Below are positions 24,901 to 33,568 of a stretch of DNA of 45,763 bases, one piece after another. Position 1 is the first letter of the stretch; every line of letters starts with the position of its first letter. A model generated the notes under the pieces. That model was not told the DNA's origin. It saw only the letters and a program-made list of their open reading frames with translations, and did no database searches. The stretch covers positions 1-45,763 of the forward strand of contig NZ_JAUNPC010000012.1 of NCBI RefSeq assembly GCF_030536915.1, in the 5' to 3' direction. Position numbers and translations under genes: made by a program. The DNA comes from Paracoccus sp. (in: a-proteobacteria). Lineage in GTDB: Bacteria; Pseudomonadota; Alphaproteobacteria; Rhodobacterales; Rhodobacteraceae.

Positions 24901-25107
24901 ATGAAGGAAGTCCTGCGCACCACCGATCCCCTGACCATCACCCGTGCCGAGGGCCTGCTGGCGGCCGAGGGAATCACCGCCTTCCAGTTCGACCAGCACA
25001 TGAGCGTGCTGGAAGGCTCGATCGGCATCCTGCCGCGCCGGCTGATGGTGGCCGACCGCGACCATTTCATAGCCAGGGCGATCCTGCGCGATCACGGGAT
25101 CGGATGA
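24901..25107 (+). CDS. DUF2007 family small protein
   Basis: The 68-residue protein matches the DUF2007 pattern (putative signal-transducing protein family). It opens K-E-V-L-R-T-T-D-P, continues with the A-E-G-L-L-A-A-E-G-I helix, and ends with the basic R-R-L-M-V-A-D-R-D segment. It folds like a small ferredoxin-type unit in known relatives; no activity is established. The stop overlaps the start of the downstream methyltransferase (ATGA), so the two are probably made together. No clear Shine-Dalgarno precedes its ATG, so weak or leaderless translation is possible. Confidence 0.82.
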   Translation: MKEVLRTTDPLTITRAEGLLAAEGITAFQFDQHMSVLEGSIGILPRRLMVADRDHFIARAILRDHGIG

Positions 25108-25847
25108 CCCGCGACGACGCCTTCCTGGGCGGGCGGCTGGTGCTGCGCCAGCCCGCGCGTGGCTATCGCGCGGGTGCGGATGCGGTGATGCTGGCCGCCG
25201 CCTGCCCGGCGCAGGCGGGCCAGCGCGTGCTGGAGCTTGGCTGCGGGGCAGGGGTCGCGCTTTTCTGCCTGGGCGCGCGGGTGCCGGGACTGGACCTGAC
25301 GGGGCTGGAACGGCAGGCGGAACTGGCCGACCTCGCGCGGCACAATGCGGCCGCGACCGGCATCCCTGCCCGCATCCTCGGCGGCGATCTTGCCCGGATG
25401 ACCGCCGGATTGCGGGCCGAGGCCTTTCACCATGTCATCGCCAACCCGCCCTTCTTTGCCACCGGCACCCCCGCCGCCCACGATGGCCGCGCGCAGGCCC
25501 GGCACGAGGACACGCCGCTCGAGGCATGGATCGACGCGGGCCTGCGCCGGCTGGTTCCCGGCGGACGGCTGACGCTGATCCACCGGGCCGAGGCGCTGGA
25601 TCGGATTCTCATCGCCCTCTCTGGCCGGGCCGGGGCGGCCTTTGTCCTGCCCATCGCCGCGCGGCAGGGCCGCGACGCGGGGCGCGTGATCGTCGCCGCC
25701 TGCAAGGGCGCGCGGGGGCCGCTGCGGCTGTGCCCGCCCTTCGTGCTGCATGAAAAACCGGTGCATGAGCGGGACGCAGAGGACCTGACGCCTGCCGCGC
25801 AGGCGGTGCTGCGACATGGGGCCGCCATCGACATCAAACCTTCATGA
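25104..25847 (+). CDS. TrmN6/YfiC-like SAM-dependent methyltransferase
   Basis: The 247-residue class I methyltransferase has the SAM motif V-L-E-L-G-C-G-A-G-V-A and the N-P-P-F-F catalytic motif of N6-adenine methyltransferases. The early Q-P-A-R-G-Y-R-A-G-A-D-A-V-M-L-A-A segment is typical of the YfiC/TrmN6 family, which methylates adenine 37 of tRNA-Val in E. coli. That substrate is only a family-based guess here. It is coupled to the DUF2007 gene by an ATGA overlap. A 67-base gap separates it from the next gene. Confidence 0.85.
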   Translation: MTRDDAFLGGRLVLRQPARGYRAGADAVMLAAACPAQAGQRVLELGCGAGVALFCLGARVPGLDLTGLERQAELADLARHNAAATGIPARILGGDLARMTAGLRAEAFHHVIANPPFFATGTPAAHDGRAQARHEDTPLEAWIDAGLRRLVPGGRLTLIHRAEALDRILIALSGRAGAAFVLPIAARQGRDAGRVIVAACKGARGPLRLCPPFVLHEKPVHERDAEDLTPAAQAVLRHGAAIDIKPS

Positions 25848-25914
25848 GCGGCGTGACAGGACAGGCGAATCATGCTGGACTGCCCTTCTCGACACCAGAG
25901 AAGGAGTATTCGGA

Positions 25915-26079
25915 ATGTCGGTTCAGTCGCATGTCGCGGAACTGCGCAGGAAGCACCAGTCTCTCTCGGACCAAGTCGAACGCGCCCAGCGGGCGCCCGG
26001 GACGGACGACCTCAGCATCTCGACCATGAAGAAGGAGAAGCTGCGGTTGAAGGAGGAGATCGAGCGTCTTACCCAGTGA
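25915..26079 (+). CDS. YdcH-like DUF465 small helical protein
   Basis: The 54-residue, highly charged, helical protein fits the DUF465/YdcH family (S-H-V-A-E-L-R-R-K-H-Q-S-L near the start, K-K-E-K-L-R-L-K-E-E-I at the end). Its role is unknown; two helices forming a short coiled coil are likely. A perfect AAGGAG (25901-25906) eight bases before the ATG fixes the start; the longer in-frame version from 25816 overlaps the preceding gene. A strong terminator follows, so it is probably transcribed on its own. Confidence 0.85.
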   Translation: MSVQSHVAELRRKHQSLSDQVERAQRAPGTDDLSISTMKKEKLRLKEEIERLTQ

Positions 26080-26121
26080 CGCCGCGACCGGCCACCCTCG
26101 GGCCGCATGACCGGCATGTTT

Positions 26122-26155
26122 GGGGATCGGCGGAAACGCCGGTCCCTTTCGTTTT
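26122..26155 (+). terminator. terminator after the DUF465 gene
   Basis: Ten-base stem GGGATCGGCG/CGCCGGTCCC (one G-T pair) with a GAAA loop, followed by a T-rich run (TTTCGTTTTC). It separates the small gene from the phosphate operon. Confidence 0.88.
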
Positions 26156-26229
26156 CGACGGACGGGGTAGCGGCTGATCGCGTCCGTCATGCGTCCGGCG
26201 CATGGGCGCTTCACGCCGCTGCCGCATTT

Positions 26230-26261
26230 CTGTCACATGAATGACATGAAGCGGGTCTAAC
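26230..26261 (+). promoter_or_regulatory. Pho box and -10 element of the pst operon
   Basis: CTGTCAC (26230-26236), four bases, then ATGACAT (26241-26247) match the CTGTCAT repeats bound by PhoB at 6 and 5 of 7 positions. A -10-like TCTAAC (26256-26261; 4 of 6) follows at the distance expected when the Pho box replaces the -35 site. This predicts induction by phosphate limitation through the PhoB encoded at the end of the same operon. Confidence 0.7.
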
Positions 26262-26301
26262 CGGATGCAGGCCTTGAGGGCCCATACCGCAGGAGCTGCC
26301 A

Positions 26302-27333
26302 ATGAACACCATGAAATTCTCTGCCTCGGCCCTGGCCATCCTGGCCGTCTCGGCCACGGCGGCCGCCGCACGCGACCAGATCCAGGTCGCGGGTTCATCC
26401 ACCGTCCTGCCCTATTCGACCATCGTGGCCGAAGCCTTCGCCGAGAACATGGATTTCACCGCCCCCGTGGTCGAGGGCGGCGGCACCGGCGCGGGCCTCA
26501 AGCAGTTCTGCGCCGGCGTGGGCGAGAACACCCTGGACATCGCCAATGCCTCGCGCCCGATCCGCGAGGCCGAACTGGCCGAATGCCAGGCGAACGGCGT
26601 CACCGACATCATGGAAGTGCAGTTCGGCTATGACGGCATCGTCTTCGCCTCGGCGATCGGTGGCCCGGACTTCGTGCTGACGCCTGCCGATGTCTACAAG
26701 GCGCTGGCCGCCCAGGTCGTTGTCGACGGCCAGATGGCCGCCAACCCCGCCGCCACCTGGGCCGACGTGAACCCCGCGCTGCCCGCGCAGGAAATCACCG
26801 TCTATGTCCCCGGCACCAAGCACGGCACCCGCGAGGTCTTCGAGGAAAAGGTCATGGCTGCCGGCTGCGAGGAATCGGGTGCGCTGGAGGCGATGACCGC
26901 CATGTCCGACGAGGACACCGCCGAGGAAGCCTGCGTCGCCCTGCGCACCGATGGCCGCTCGGTCGACATCGACGGCGACTATACCGAAACGCTGGCCCGC
27001 ATCGGCAGCAACCCCAACGGCATCGGCATCTTCGGCCTGTCCTTCTATGAAAACAACACCGACAAGCTGAAGGTCGCCACCATCAACGGCGTCGCCCCCT
27101 CGGTCGAAACCGTCGCCTCGGGCGAATATCCGGTGTCGCGCCCGCTGTTCTTCTACGTCAAGAAGGGCCACATCGGGGTGATTCCCGGCCTGAAGGAATA
27201 TGCCGAGTTCTTCGTCGCCGACGCCATCGCCGGTCCCGGCGGCCCGCTGTCCGAATACGGCCTGGTGCCGGACCCGGAACTGGCCATCGTCCAGCAGGCG
27301 GTCGCCGACGAAACGGTGATGGCCGCGAACTGA
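26302..27333 (+). CDS. pstS: periplasmic phosphate-binding protein PstS
   Basis: High-affinity phosphate receptor of the Pst ABC importer. The 343 residues begin with a Sec signal peptide (about 1-23, cut after A-A-A-A). The mature protein starts with the family motif I-Q-V-A-G-S-S-T-V-L-P-Y, and the G-G-G-T-G-A-G segment supplies phosphate ligands. The ATG at 26302 follows AGGAG at six bases. It is the first gene behind the Pho box. A stem-loop (27353-27376) after the stop probably protects or partly ends the message, which would give more PstS than membrane subunits. Confidence 0.96.
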   Translation: MNTMKFSASALAILAVSATAAAARDQIQVAGSSTVLPYSTIVAEAFAENMDFTAPVVEGGGTGAGLKQFCAGVGENTLDIANASRPIREAELAECQANGVTDIMEVQFGYDGIVFASAIGGPDFVLTPADVYKALAAQVVVDGQMAANPAATWADVNPALPAQEITVYVPGTKHGTREVFEEKVMAAGCEESGALEAMTAMSDEDTAEEACVALRTDGRSVDIDGDYTETLARIGSNPNGIGIFGLSFYENNTDKLKVATINGVAPSVETVASGEYPVSRPLFFYVKKGHIGVIPGLKEYAEFFVADAIAGPGGPLSEYGLVPDPELAIVQQAVADETVMAAN

Positions 27334-27352
27334 GCCTCGCCTGAAGCCTTGC

Positions 27353-27380
27353 GGAAGGGCCGGAAACGGCCTTTCCCCTT
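27353..27380 (+). terminator. stem-loop between pstS and pstC
   Basis: GGAAGGGCCG/CGGCCTTTCC (one G-T pair) with a GAAA loop, followed by CCTT. It is probably a partial terminator or 3' stabiliser of pstS mRNA rather than a full stop, since pstC continues on the same strand without an obvious promoter. Confidence 0.6.
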
Positions 27381-27431
27381 CACGATCATCACGGCTGTTC
27401 AGCCGGTTTTTCGCCGCGTGCCCGAGGTCCG

Positions 27432-28613
27432 ATGCCGCCCTTCTGGATAATGATCGCCGTCCTTGCCCTGGCCACAGCAGGCTTCCTGCTGGGACGAAGC
27501 CGCTCGATCCGCATGGTCGGGGGCAACACCCGCGTCCTGCATTCGCGGCCGACCTATCACGGCTGGAACGTCGTGCTGTTCACCGCGCTGCCTGCGCTGC
27601 TGCTGCTGGCGGTGACGCGCTTCCTTGATGCGCCCGGCTGGCTGATGTGGGCCGCCGTGGCCCTTGCGCTGGCGGGGTTTGCCTTCTCGCTGTCGCGCGT
27701 CGCGCCCGAGTTCCGAGCCCGCAACGTGGTCGAGCAGATCGTCCGCGGCATCCTGATCACCTGCTCGCTGATCGCCATCGCCACGACCGTCGGGATCGTG
27801 CTGTCGCTGGTCTTCGAATCGGCCCGCTTCTTCCAGATGTATCCCTGGCAGGACTTCTTCTTCGGGACCGAATGGACGCCCAGCTTCGGCGGGGGATCAA
27901 GGCTCGGGATGCTGCCGCTGCTGTGGGGCACGCTCTACATCTCGTTCATCGCACTGCTGGTCGCGGTGCCGGTCGGGCTGTTCGCCGCGATCTACATGTC
28001 GGAATACGCGACGCCCCGCGTGCGGTCCTTTGTGAAACCGCTGATCGAGGTTCTGGCGGGCATCCCGACCATCGTCTACGGCCTTTTCGCGCTGGTGACG
28101 GTCGGCCCGCTGCTGCGCGACTGGATTGCCCAGCCGCTGGGGTTGGGGTCCAGCGGCTCCTCGGTGATGACGGCGGGCCTTGTCATGGGGATGATGCTCA
28201 TCCCCTTCGTCAGTTCGCTGTCGGACGACATCATCAACGCGGTGCCGCAGTCGCTGCGCGACGGCAGCCTTGCGATGGGCTCGACGCCCTCGGAAACCAT
28301 CCGGCAGGTGGTTCTGCCCGCGGCCTTGCCCGGCATCGTGGGCGCCGTCCTTCTGGCCACCTCGCGCGCCATCGGCGAGACCATGATCGTGGTTCTGGGC
28401 GCGGGTGCCATGGCCAGGATCAGCGGCAACCCCTTCGAGGCGATGACCACCATCACCGTCAAGATCGTGGGCCAGCTGACCGGCGACAACGACTTCGCCA
28501 GCCCCGAGACGCTGGTGGCCTTTGCCCTTGGCCTGACGCTGTTCGTCATGACGCTGGGGCTGAACGTGCTCGCGCTTTACATCGTGCGGAAATACCGGGA
28601 GCAGTACGAATGA
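27432..28613 (+). CDS. pstC: phosphate ABC transporter permease PstC
   Basis: Inner-membrane subunit of the Pst importer. The 393 residues exceed the roughly 320 of E. coli PstC: two or three extra N-terminal hydrophobic segments (within about 1-100) precede the common core. The core has six further membrane segments and the ABC-permease loop D-G-S-L-A-M-G-S-T-P-S-E-T. The longer N-terminal form is common in alphaproteobacteria. The stop overlaps the pstA start (ATGA). Confidence 0.94.
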   Translation: MPPFWIMIAVLALATAGFLLGRSRSIRMVGGNTRVLHSRPTYHGWNVVLFTALPALLLLAVTRFLDAPGWLMWAAVALALAGFAFSLSRVAPEFRARNVVEQIVRGILITCSLIAIATTVGIVLSLVFESARFFQMYPWQDFFFGTEWTPSFGGGSRLGMLPLLWGTLYISFIALLVAVPVGLFAAIYMSEYATPRVRSFVKPLIEVLAGIPTIVYGLFALVTVGPLLRDWIAQPLGLGSSGSSVMTAGLVMGMMLIPFVSSLSDDIINAVPQSLRDGSLAMGSTPSETIRQVVLPAALPGIVGAVLLATSRAIGETMIVVLGAGAMARISGNPFEAMTTITVKIVGQLTGDNDFASPETLVAFALGLTLFVMTLGLNVLALYIVRKYREQYE

Positions 28614-29977
28614 CCGACGCCGCCACGCAGCCGCCCCGGCCGGTGAATCCCGCGCCCGCGAAGCCGCGCAAGTCGCTGCTGGTCGAGGACGCGCGCACCA
28701 AGCGCCGCAACGCCGCCGAACGACGGTTCCGCGCCTATGGCGTGACCGCCATCCTGCTGGCGATGGCCGCGCTGATGTTCCTGCTGTTCACGATCTTCCG
28801 CGACGGCAGCAGCGCCTTCTTCCAGACCTACGCCCGCATCCCTGTCGCCATCGAGGCCGAGGTCGTCGATCCGAACGGCAACCGCGACCCGGCCGAGATG
28901 CAGAAGGTCCTGACGATGAGCTACGGCAAGCTGCTGGAAAACGCGCTGGCGGCCTATGTCGAGACGAACGGGATCGAGATCGAGGGTCTGGCCGCCCGCG
29001 ACCTGTCCAGCTTCTTTTCGTCCCAAGCCCGCGCCGACCTGCGCGACGCGGTGCTGGCGGACCCCGGACTGGTCGGCAGCGTGGTCGAGGTGCCGGCGAT
29101 GACCTCGTCCCGCGTGGACGGGATGTTCAAGGGCCGCGTCACCCGCGAATCCGCTGCCATCGATGCCAAGACCTCGGTCGCGCAATACGACCTCGCCCTG
29201 GCGCTTGAGGAACGGGGCGACCTGCGCACGCGGTTCAACTGGGACTTCATCACCTCGACCGACAGTTCCGACACGCGCGCCGAGGCGGCGGGGCTGGGGG
29301 TCGCCATCATCGGCTCCTTCTACATGATGCTGATCGTGCTGGTGCTGGCGCTGCCCATCGGCGTCGCCGCCTCGATCTACCTGGAGGAATTCGCGCCGAA
29401 GAACCGGCTGACCGACACGATCGAGGTCAACATCTCGAACCTCGCCGCCGTGCCCTCGATCGTCTTCGGCATCCTCGGGCTTGCGGCCTTCATCAACTTC
29501 ATGGGCCTGCCGCGATCCGCGCCCATCGTCGGCGGGCTGGTGCTGACGCTGATGACGCTGCCCACCATCATCATCTCGACCCGCGCCGCGCTGAAGGCGG
29601 TGCCGCCCTCTATCCGCGACGCGGCGCTGGGGGTGGGGGCCTCGCGGATGCAGACGATCTTCCACCATGTCCTGCCGCTGGCAATGCCCGGCATCCTGAC
29701 CGGCACCATCCTCGGGCTGGCGCAGGCGCTGGGGGAAACCGCGCCGCTGCTGCTGATCGGCATGGTGGCCTTTGTCACGACCTATCCTTCGGCCCCGCCG
29801 GAAGGTTTCTTCGAGCCCGCCTCGGCCCTGCCGGTGCAGGTCTTCAACTGGACCCAGCGTGCGGACCCCGCCTTCTTCGAACGGGCCTCGGGCGCGATCA
29901 TCGTGCTGCTGGGCTTTCTTCTGGCGATGAACCTGCTGGCCATCTACCTGCGCCGCAAGTTCGAGCGCCGCTGGTAA
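28610..29977 (+). CDS. pstA: phosphate ABC transporter permease PstA with DUF3333-type N-terminal region
   Basis: Second permease of the importer, 455 residues against about 296 in E. coli. The first membrane segment (about 45-67) is followed by a roughly 160-residue mostly soluble region (about 70-225), matching the DUF3333 extension known for PstA of alphaproteobacteria and probably periplasmic. The common permease core with the loop [13 protein letters not shown] then follows. The start at 28610 lies within the pstC stop (ATGA), so the two permeases are likely made in equal amounts. Confidence 0.93.
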   Translation: MTDAATQPPRPVNPAPAKPRKSLLVEDARTKRRNAAERRFRAYGVTAILLAMAALMFLLFTIFRDGSSAFFQTYARIPVAIEAEVVDPNGNRDPAEMQKVLTMSYGKLLENALAAYVETNGIEIEGLAARDLSSFFSSQARADLRDAVLADPGLVGSVVEVPAMTSSRVDGMFKGRVTRESAAIDAKTSVAQYDLALALEERGDLRTRFNWDFITSTDSSDTRAEAAGLGVAIIGSFYMMLIVLVLALPIGVAASIYLEEFAPKNRLTDTIEVNISNLAAVPSIVFGILGLAAFINFMGLPRSAPIVGGLVLTLMTLPTIIISTRAALKAVPPSIRDAALGVGASRMQTIFHHVLPLAMPGILTGTILGLAQALGETAPLLLIGMVAFVTTYPSAPPEGFFEPASALPVQVFNWTQRADPAFFERASGAIIVLLGFLLAMNLLAIYLRRKFERRW

Positions 29978-30000
29978 GTCCCGGAACAAAGGACCACATC

Positions 30001-30804
30001 ATGAACGACATGCGATTGGCGGAGCGAACGGTGGACATCAACGCCCGGGATATCAAGTTCCAGTGCAAGGACGTGCAGGTCTATTATGGCGACAAGCACG
30101 CCATCAAGGACGTCAGCGTCGATATCCTGGACAAGACCGTGACGGCCTTCATCGGCCCCTCGGGCTGCGGCAAGTCCACCTTCCTGCGCTGCCTGAACCG
30201 GATGAACGACACGATCAGCGTGGCCCGCGTGCAGGGGCAGATGCTGCTGGACGGCGAGGACATCTATGACCGCCGCGTGGACCCGGTGCAGTTGCGCGCC
30301 CGCGTCGGCATGGTGTTCCAGAAGCCCAACCCTTTCCCCAAGTCGATCTATGACAACGTGGCCTATGGCCCGCGTATCCACGGGCTCGCGCGCAACAGGG
30401 CCGAGCTTGACGAGATCGTGGAAAAGGCGCTGCGCGGCGCGGCCCTGTGGAACGAAGTCAAGGACCGGCTGCAGGAAACCGGCACCGGCCTGTCAGGCGG
30501 CCAGCAGCAGCGGCTGTGCATCGCGCGGGCCGTCGCGACCTCGCCCGAGGTGCTGCTGATGGACGAGCCCTGCTCGGCGCTGGACCCCATTGCCACCGCG
30601 CAGGTCGAGGAGCTGATCGACGAGCTGTGTTCGGAATATTCGGTGGTGATCGTCACCCATTCGATGCAGCAGGCGGCGCGGGTCAGCCAGAAGACCGCGT
30701 TCTTCCACTTGGGCAACCTGGTCGAATACGCCGACACCGACGACATCTTCACCCGCCCGCGCGACCCGCGGACGGAAAGCTACATCACCGGCCGGATCGG
30801 TTGA
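30001..30804 (+). CDS. pstB: phosphate ABC transporter ATPase PstB
   Basis: Cytoplasmic ATPase of the Pst importer, 267 residues. Walker [10 protein letters not shown] (52-60), the Q-loop V-F-Q-K-P-N-P-F-P, signature L-S-G-G-Q-Q-Q-R and Walker [13 protein letters not shown] are all standard for PstB. It lies 23 bases after pstA. The first 20 residues form a short extra arm compared with E. coli PstB. Confidence 0.97.
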   Translation: MNDMRLAERTVDINARDIKFQCKDVQVYYGDKHAIKDVSVDILDKTVTAFIGPSGCGKSTFLRCLNRMNDTISVARVQGQMLLDGEDIYDRRVDPVQLRARVGMVFQKPNPFPKSIYDNVAYGPRIHGLARNRAELDEIVEKALRGAALWNEVKDRLQETGTGLSGGQQQRLCIARAVATSPEVLLMDEPCSALDPIATAQVEELIDELCSEYSVVIVTHSMQQAARVSQKTAFFHLGNLVEYADTDDIFTRPRDPRTESYITGRIG

Positions 30805-30815
30805 GGAGGGACGGA

Positions 30816-31550
30816 ATGCACAGCGAAAAGCACATCCTTTCGGCCTTCGACCGCGACCTGGAGTCCATCCAGGCCGAGATCATGCGGATGGGCGGCATGG
30901 TCGAGGCGGCCATTTCCGAAGCCGCGCGCGCGCTGGAAACCCGTGACGAGGAACTGGCCGAGGAGGTCCGCCGCCGCGACCGCGCCATCGACCAGCTTGA
31001 ACTGCAGGTGAACGAATCCGCCGCCCGGCTGATCGCGCTGCGGGCACCGACCGCGACCGACCTGCGGCTGGTGCTGTCGGTCATCAAGATCGCGGCCGCC
31101 CTGGAACGGGTGGGCGACTATGCCAAGAACATCGCCAAGCGCACGCACCAGCTTGCGCAGATGCCGGTGATCCCCGGCGGCGGCGTCTCGCTGCGCCGGA
31201 TGGCCGAGGCGGTCGAGGAGATGCTGCGCGACGCTTTGGACAGCTACGTCCAGCGGGACGCGGCGCTGGCCGCCGACGTGCGGGCGCGCGACCTGGAAGT
31301 GGACCAGATGTACAACGCGCTGTTCCGCGAGTTCCTGACCCACATGATGGAGGACCCGCGCAACATCACCGCCTGCATGCACCTGCATTTCATCGCCAAG
31401 AACATCGAGCGCATGGGCGACCACGCCACCTCGATCGCCGAGCAGGTGCTGTATCTGGTGTCGGGCGAATTGCCCGACGAACCCCGGCCCAAGGGCGACA
31501 ACGTCGCCACCCACCCGATCGATCCCGTCATTCCCGACCGTCGGGGCTGA
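30816..31550 (+). CDS. phoU: phosphate regulon negative regulator PhoU
   Basis: Helical adaptor that keeps the Pst transporter and the PhoR/PhoB pathway off when phosphate is plentiful. The 244 residues form the two three-helix repeats of PhoU with the metal-binding E/DxxxD-type motifs (A-A-L-E-R-V-G-D-Y-A-K-N-I and K-N-I-E-R-M-G-D-H-A-T-S-I). The start at 30816 has GAGGAGGG upstream, which excludes the longer in-frame version running into pstB. Confidence 0.96.
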   Translation: MHSEKHILSAFDRDLESIQAEIMRMGGMVEAAISEAARALETRDEELAEEVRRRDRAIDQLELQVNESAARLIALRAPTATDLRLVLSVIKIAAALERVGDYAKNIAKRTHQLAQMPVIPGGGVSLRRMAEAVEEMLRDALDSYVQRDAALAADVRARDLEVDQMYNALFREFLTHMMEDPRNITACMHLHFIAKNIERMGDHATSIAEQVLYLVSGELPDEPRPKGDNVATHPIDPVIPDRRG

Positions 31551-31582
31551 CGGGCCAGCCCCCGCGGCGAAAGGAGTCCGAG

Positions 31583-32272
31583 ATGAGCGTCCAGCAACCC
31601 TGTGTCCTTCTGGTTGAAGACGAGGGCGCCCAGCGCGAGGTCCTGACCTACAACCTCGAATCCGAGGGCTTCCGCGTGGTCGGGGCCGAGACCGGCGACG
31701 AGGCCATGCTGCTGGTCTCCGAGGAGGCGCCCGACCTGATGGTGCTGGACTGGATGCTGCCGAACGTCTCGGGCATCGAGATCTGCCGCCGCGTCAAGGC
31801 CGATCCCGGCACCCGCCACATCCCCATCATCATGCTGTCCGCCCGCTCGGACGAAAGCGACCGCGTCCGCGGCCTGGAAACCGGCGCCGACGACTATGTG
31901 GTGAAGCCTTATTCGGTCGTGGAACTGATGGCCCGCGTCCGCACCCAGCTGCGCCGCACCCGCCCCACGACGATGGGCGAGCGCCTCAGCTTCGAGGACA
32001 TCCTTCTCGATTCGGGCGAGCACCGCGTCTTCCGGGCTGGCCAGCCCCTGCACCTCGGCCCGACCGAGTTCCGCCTGCTGTCCACCCTGATGGAACGCCC
32101 CGGCCGCGTCTGGACCCGCGAGCAACTGCTGGACCGCGTCTGGGGCCGTGACATCTACGTGGACAGCCGCACCATCGACGTCCATGTGGGTCGGCTGCGC
32201 AAGGCGCTGATGGCGAACGGCGGCTCGAACCCGGTGCGGACCGTGCGCGGGACAGGCTATGCGCTGGGGTGA
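31583..32272 (+). CDS. phoB: phosphate response regulator PhoB
   Basis: OmpR-type regulator of the phosphate regulon, 229 residues. The receiver domain has phosphoacceptor Asp56 (V-L-D-W-M-L-P) and the D-D-Y-V-V-K-P switch motif. The winged-helix DNA-binding domain ends with V-R-T-V-R-G-T-G-Y-A-L-G. It is the last gene of the operon, with AAAGGAG before its ATG. The sensor kinase gene phoR is neither upstream of pstS nor downstream, so PhoB must be phosphorylated by a kinase encoded elsewhere. The 254 bases after it contain no recognisable gene. Confidence 0.95.
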   Translation: MSVQQPCVLLVEDEGAQREVLTYNLESEGFRVVGAETGDEAMLLVSEEAPDLMVLDWMLPNVSGIEICRRVKADPGTRHIPIIMLSARSDESDRVRGLETGADDYVVKPYSVVELMARVRTQLRRTRPTTMGERLSFEDILLDSGEHRVFRAGQPLHLGPTEFRLLSTLMERPGRVWTREQLLDRVWGRDIYVDSRTIDVHVGRLRKALMANGGSNPVRTVRGTGYALG

Positions 32273-32526
32273 GACGGGGGCGATCCCGGGCCTGAAGGAA
32301 AGCTGCATGATCGCCTGTCTTCGGCGGCATTGCTGAAGAGGAAAGCCGCGCACCCTTTGCAGGACGGCTGGACCTCTTGCGGCGGCGCGTGGATGGCCTG
32401 TCTGCCGGCAGGCAGTGTCGTTCGGGCGGCAGCGCGCGGGGGCCGCAAGAAGGGCAGGTGGCTCCGCCGCTCGATCCAGCGAGGGCAGTCCAGGTGGACG
32501 GACCGCCGAAAGATCGGGGCGAAGGT

Positions 32527-33309
32527 TCAGCGGCAGGTCTCGTGGTGATGGCCCGGCGCCCCTGCCGGAGCCAGTTCCCGGTCGCGCAGCACGACCGATC
32601 CCGTCCGGCCCCGTTCACGGCAGGCGCGCTCGAAACCCGTGCGGGGCGTGTCGGTATATTCGATCTCAAGGACATGCGGGCCATAGACCTCGGCATAGCT
32701 GCCACATTCCCCATAGACCTCGCAGGATTCGGCGATGGCAAAGCCGAAGCCCGCCGCCCGGCCCGCCGTTCCCAGTTCGACCGCATTCTTCTGCCCCGAG
32801 GCAAGGCCCAGCGCAGCCGCCCGTTCATTCACCATGCGGGCGAAATCGAGGTTGTCGGCTGTCGTGAGCAGCCCGCTCGACCGCGAGAAGCTGTCGAGAT
32901 TGTCAGCCTCGATGGCGTCATACCCGGCAGAGGCGCAGCCCTGCAGCCACGGAGTCATGAGGTCCAGCAACGCCTTGCGCTTGCTGGCCGAGCCCGTGTC
33001 TAGCAGCAACTCGCCCGGCCAGTTTCGATCCTCGACGGGCAGGCCGTCCCGGTGCAGGATCAGGCCGGGGTGGGTTGCAAGCCACCATGCCGTCTCGTCT
33101 GGCTGGGTCTGGAAGGCGTTGACGTAGCAGATGTTGTAAAGCCCCGTTGCGGGCGGGTCCTTGCGGTCGCGGCTGACGATCCGCGTGCCCGGCGGCGGCG
33201 CATAGGCGCCGCCCAACTGGCTGTCATAGGCCCCTCCCGCAGGAGGCAAGAGCGGCTCTGCCGCCAGCGGCGCAGCGCTGACCAGCAGAGCGAGGATCGC
33301 AAGCCTCAT
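32527..33309 (-). CDS. secreted GH114-like glycoside hydrolase (endo-alpha-1,4-polygalactosaminidase family)
   Basis: The 260-residue protein has a Sec signal peptide (about 1-17, L-A-A end) and a TIM-barrel pattern matching GH114/DUF297 enzymes. The motifs are I-C-Y-V-N-A-F-Q near strand 1, G-Y-D-A-I-E-A-D-N-L-D-S-F with the expected acidic residues, and V-L-E-I-E-Y-T-D with the second acid. Characterised relatives cleave alpha-1,4-linked galactosamine polymers of biofilm matrices; the substrate here is unproven. The ATG at 33309 gives the signal peptide directly, and a longer frame adds an implausible arm. The gene stands alone with gaps of about 250 bases on both sides. Confidence 0.78.
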   Translation of the reverse strand: MRLAILALLVSAAPLAAEPLLPPAGGAYDSQLGGAYAPPPGTRIVSRDRKDPPATGLYNICYVNAFQTQPDETAWWLATHPGLILHRDGLPVEDRNWPGELLLDTGSASKRKALLDLMTPWLQGCASAGYDAIEADNLDSFSRSSGLLTTADNLDFARMVNERAAALGLASGQKNAVELGTAGRAAGFGFAIAESCEVYGECGSYAEVYGPHVLEIEYTDTPRTGFERACRERGRTGSVVLRDRELAPAGAPGHHHETCR

Positions 33310-33568
33310 CCGCCTGCCCCTTGCCTGCTGACCTGATCCTGCCGCCGCCGGATGCAAGCACCGCCAGGGGATGGGAACTGCCTGCATGATGCGTCTTGCC
33401 GCCGGATCATCGCGGGCGTGTTCCAGGCCACATCGGCTGACAGCATCTTTCCCGTTATCGTGATTCCAGCCCGGCGACAGCCGGCGCTGCGTGATGGCGC
33501 AGGGTCACGTTCCCCCAAAACGAATGCTGCGGCAAGCGAGGGGATACCTCAGCTTGCGCGGGGCGACT

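Noticed and set aside
32273-32526. Search for a phoR remnant after phoB
   Set aside because: No H-box, N-box or G-box motif in any frame; the stretch looks non-coding.
33310-33568. Possible small gene between the GH114-like gene and lpdA
   Set aside because: Short plus-strand frames here overlap lpdA antisense and lack ribosome sites or recognisable motifs.
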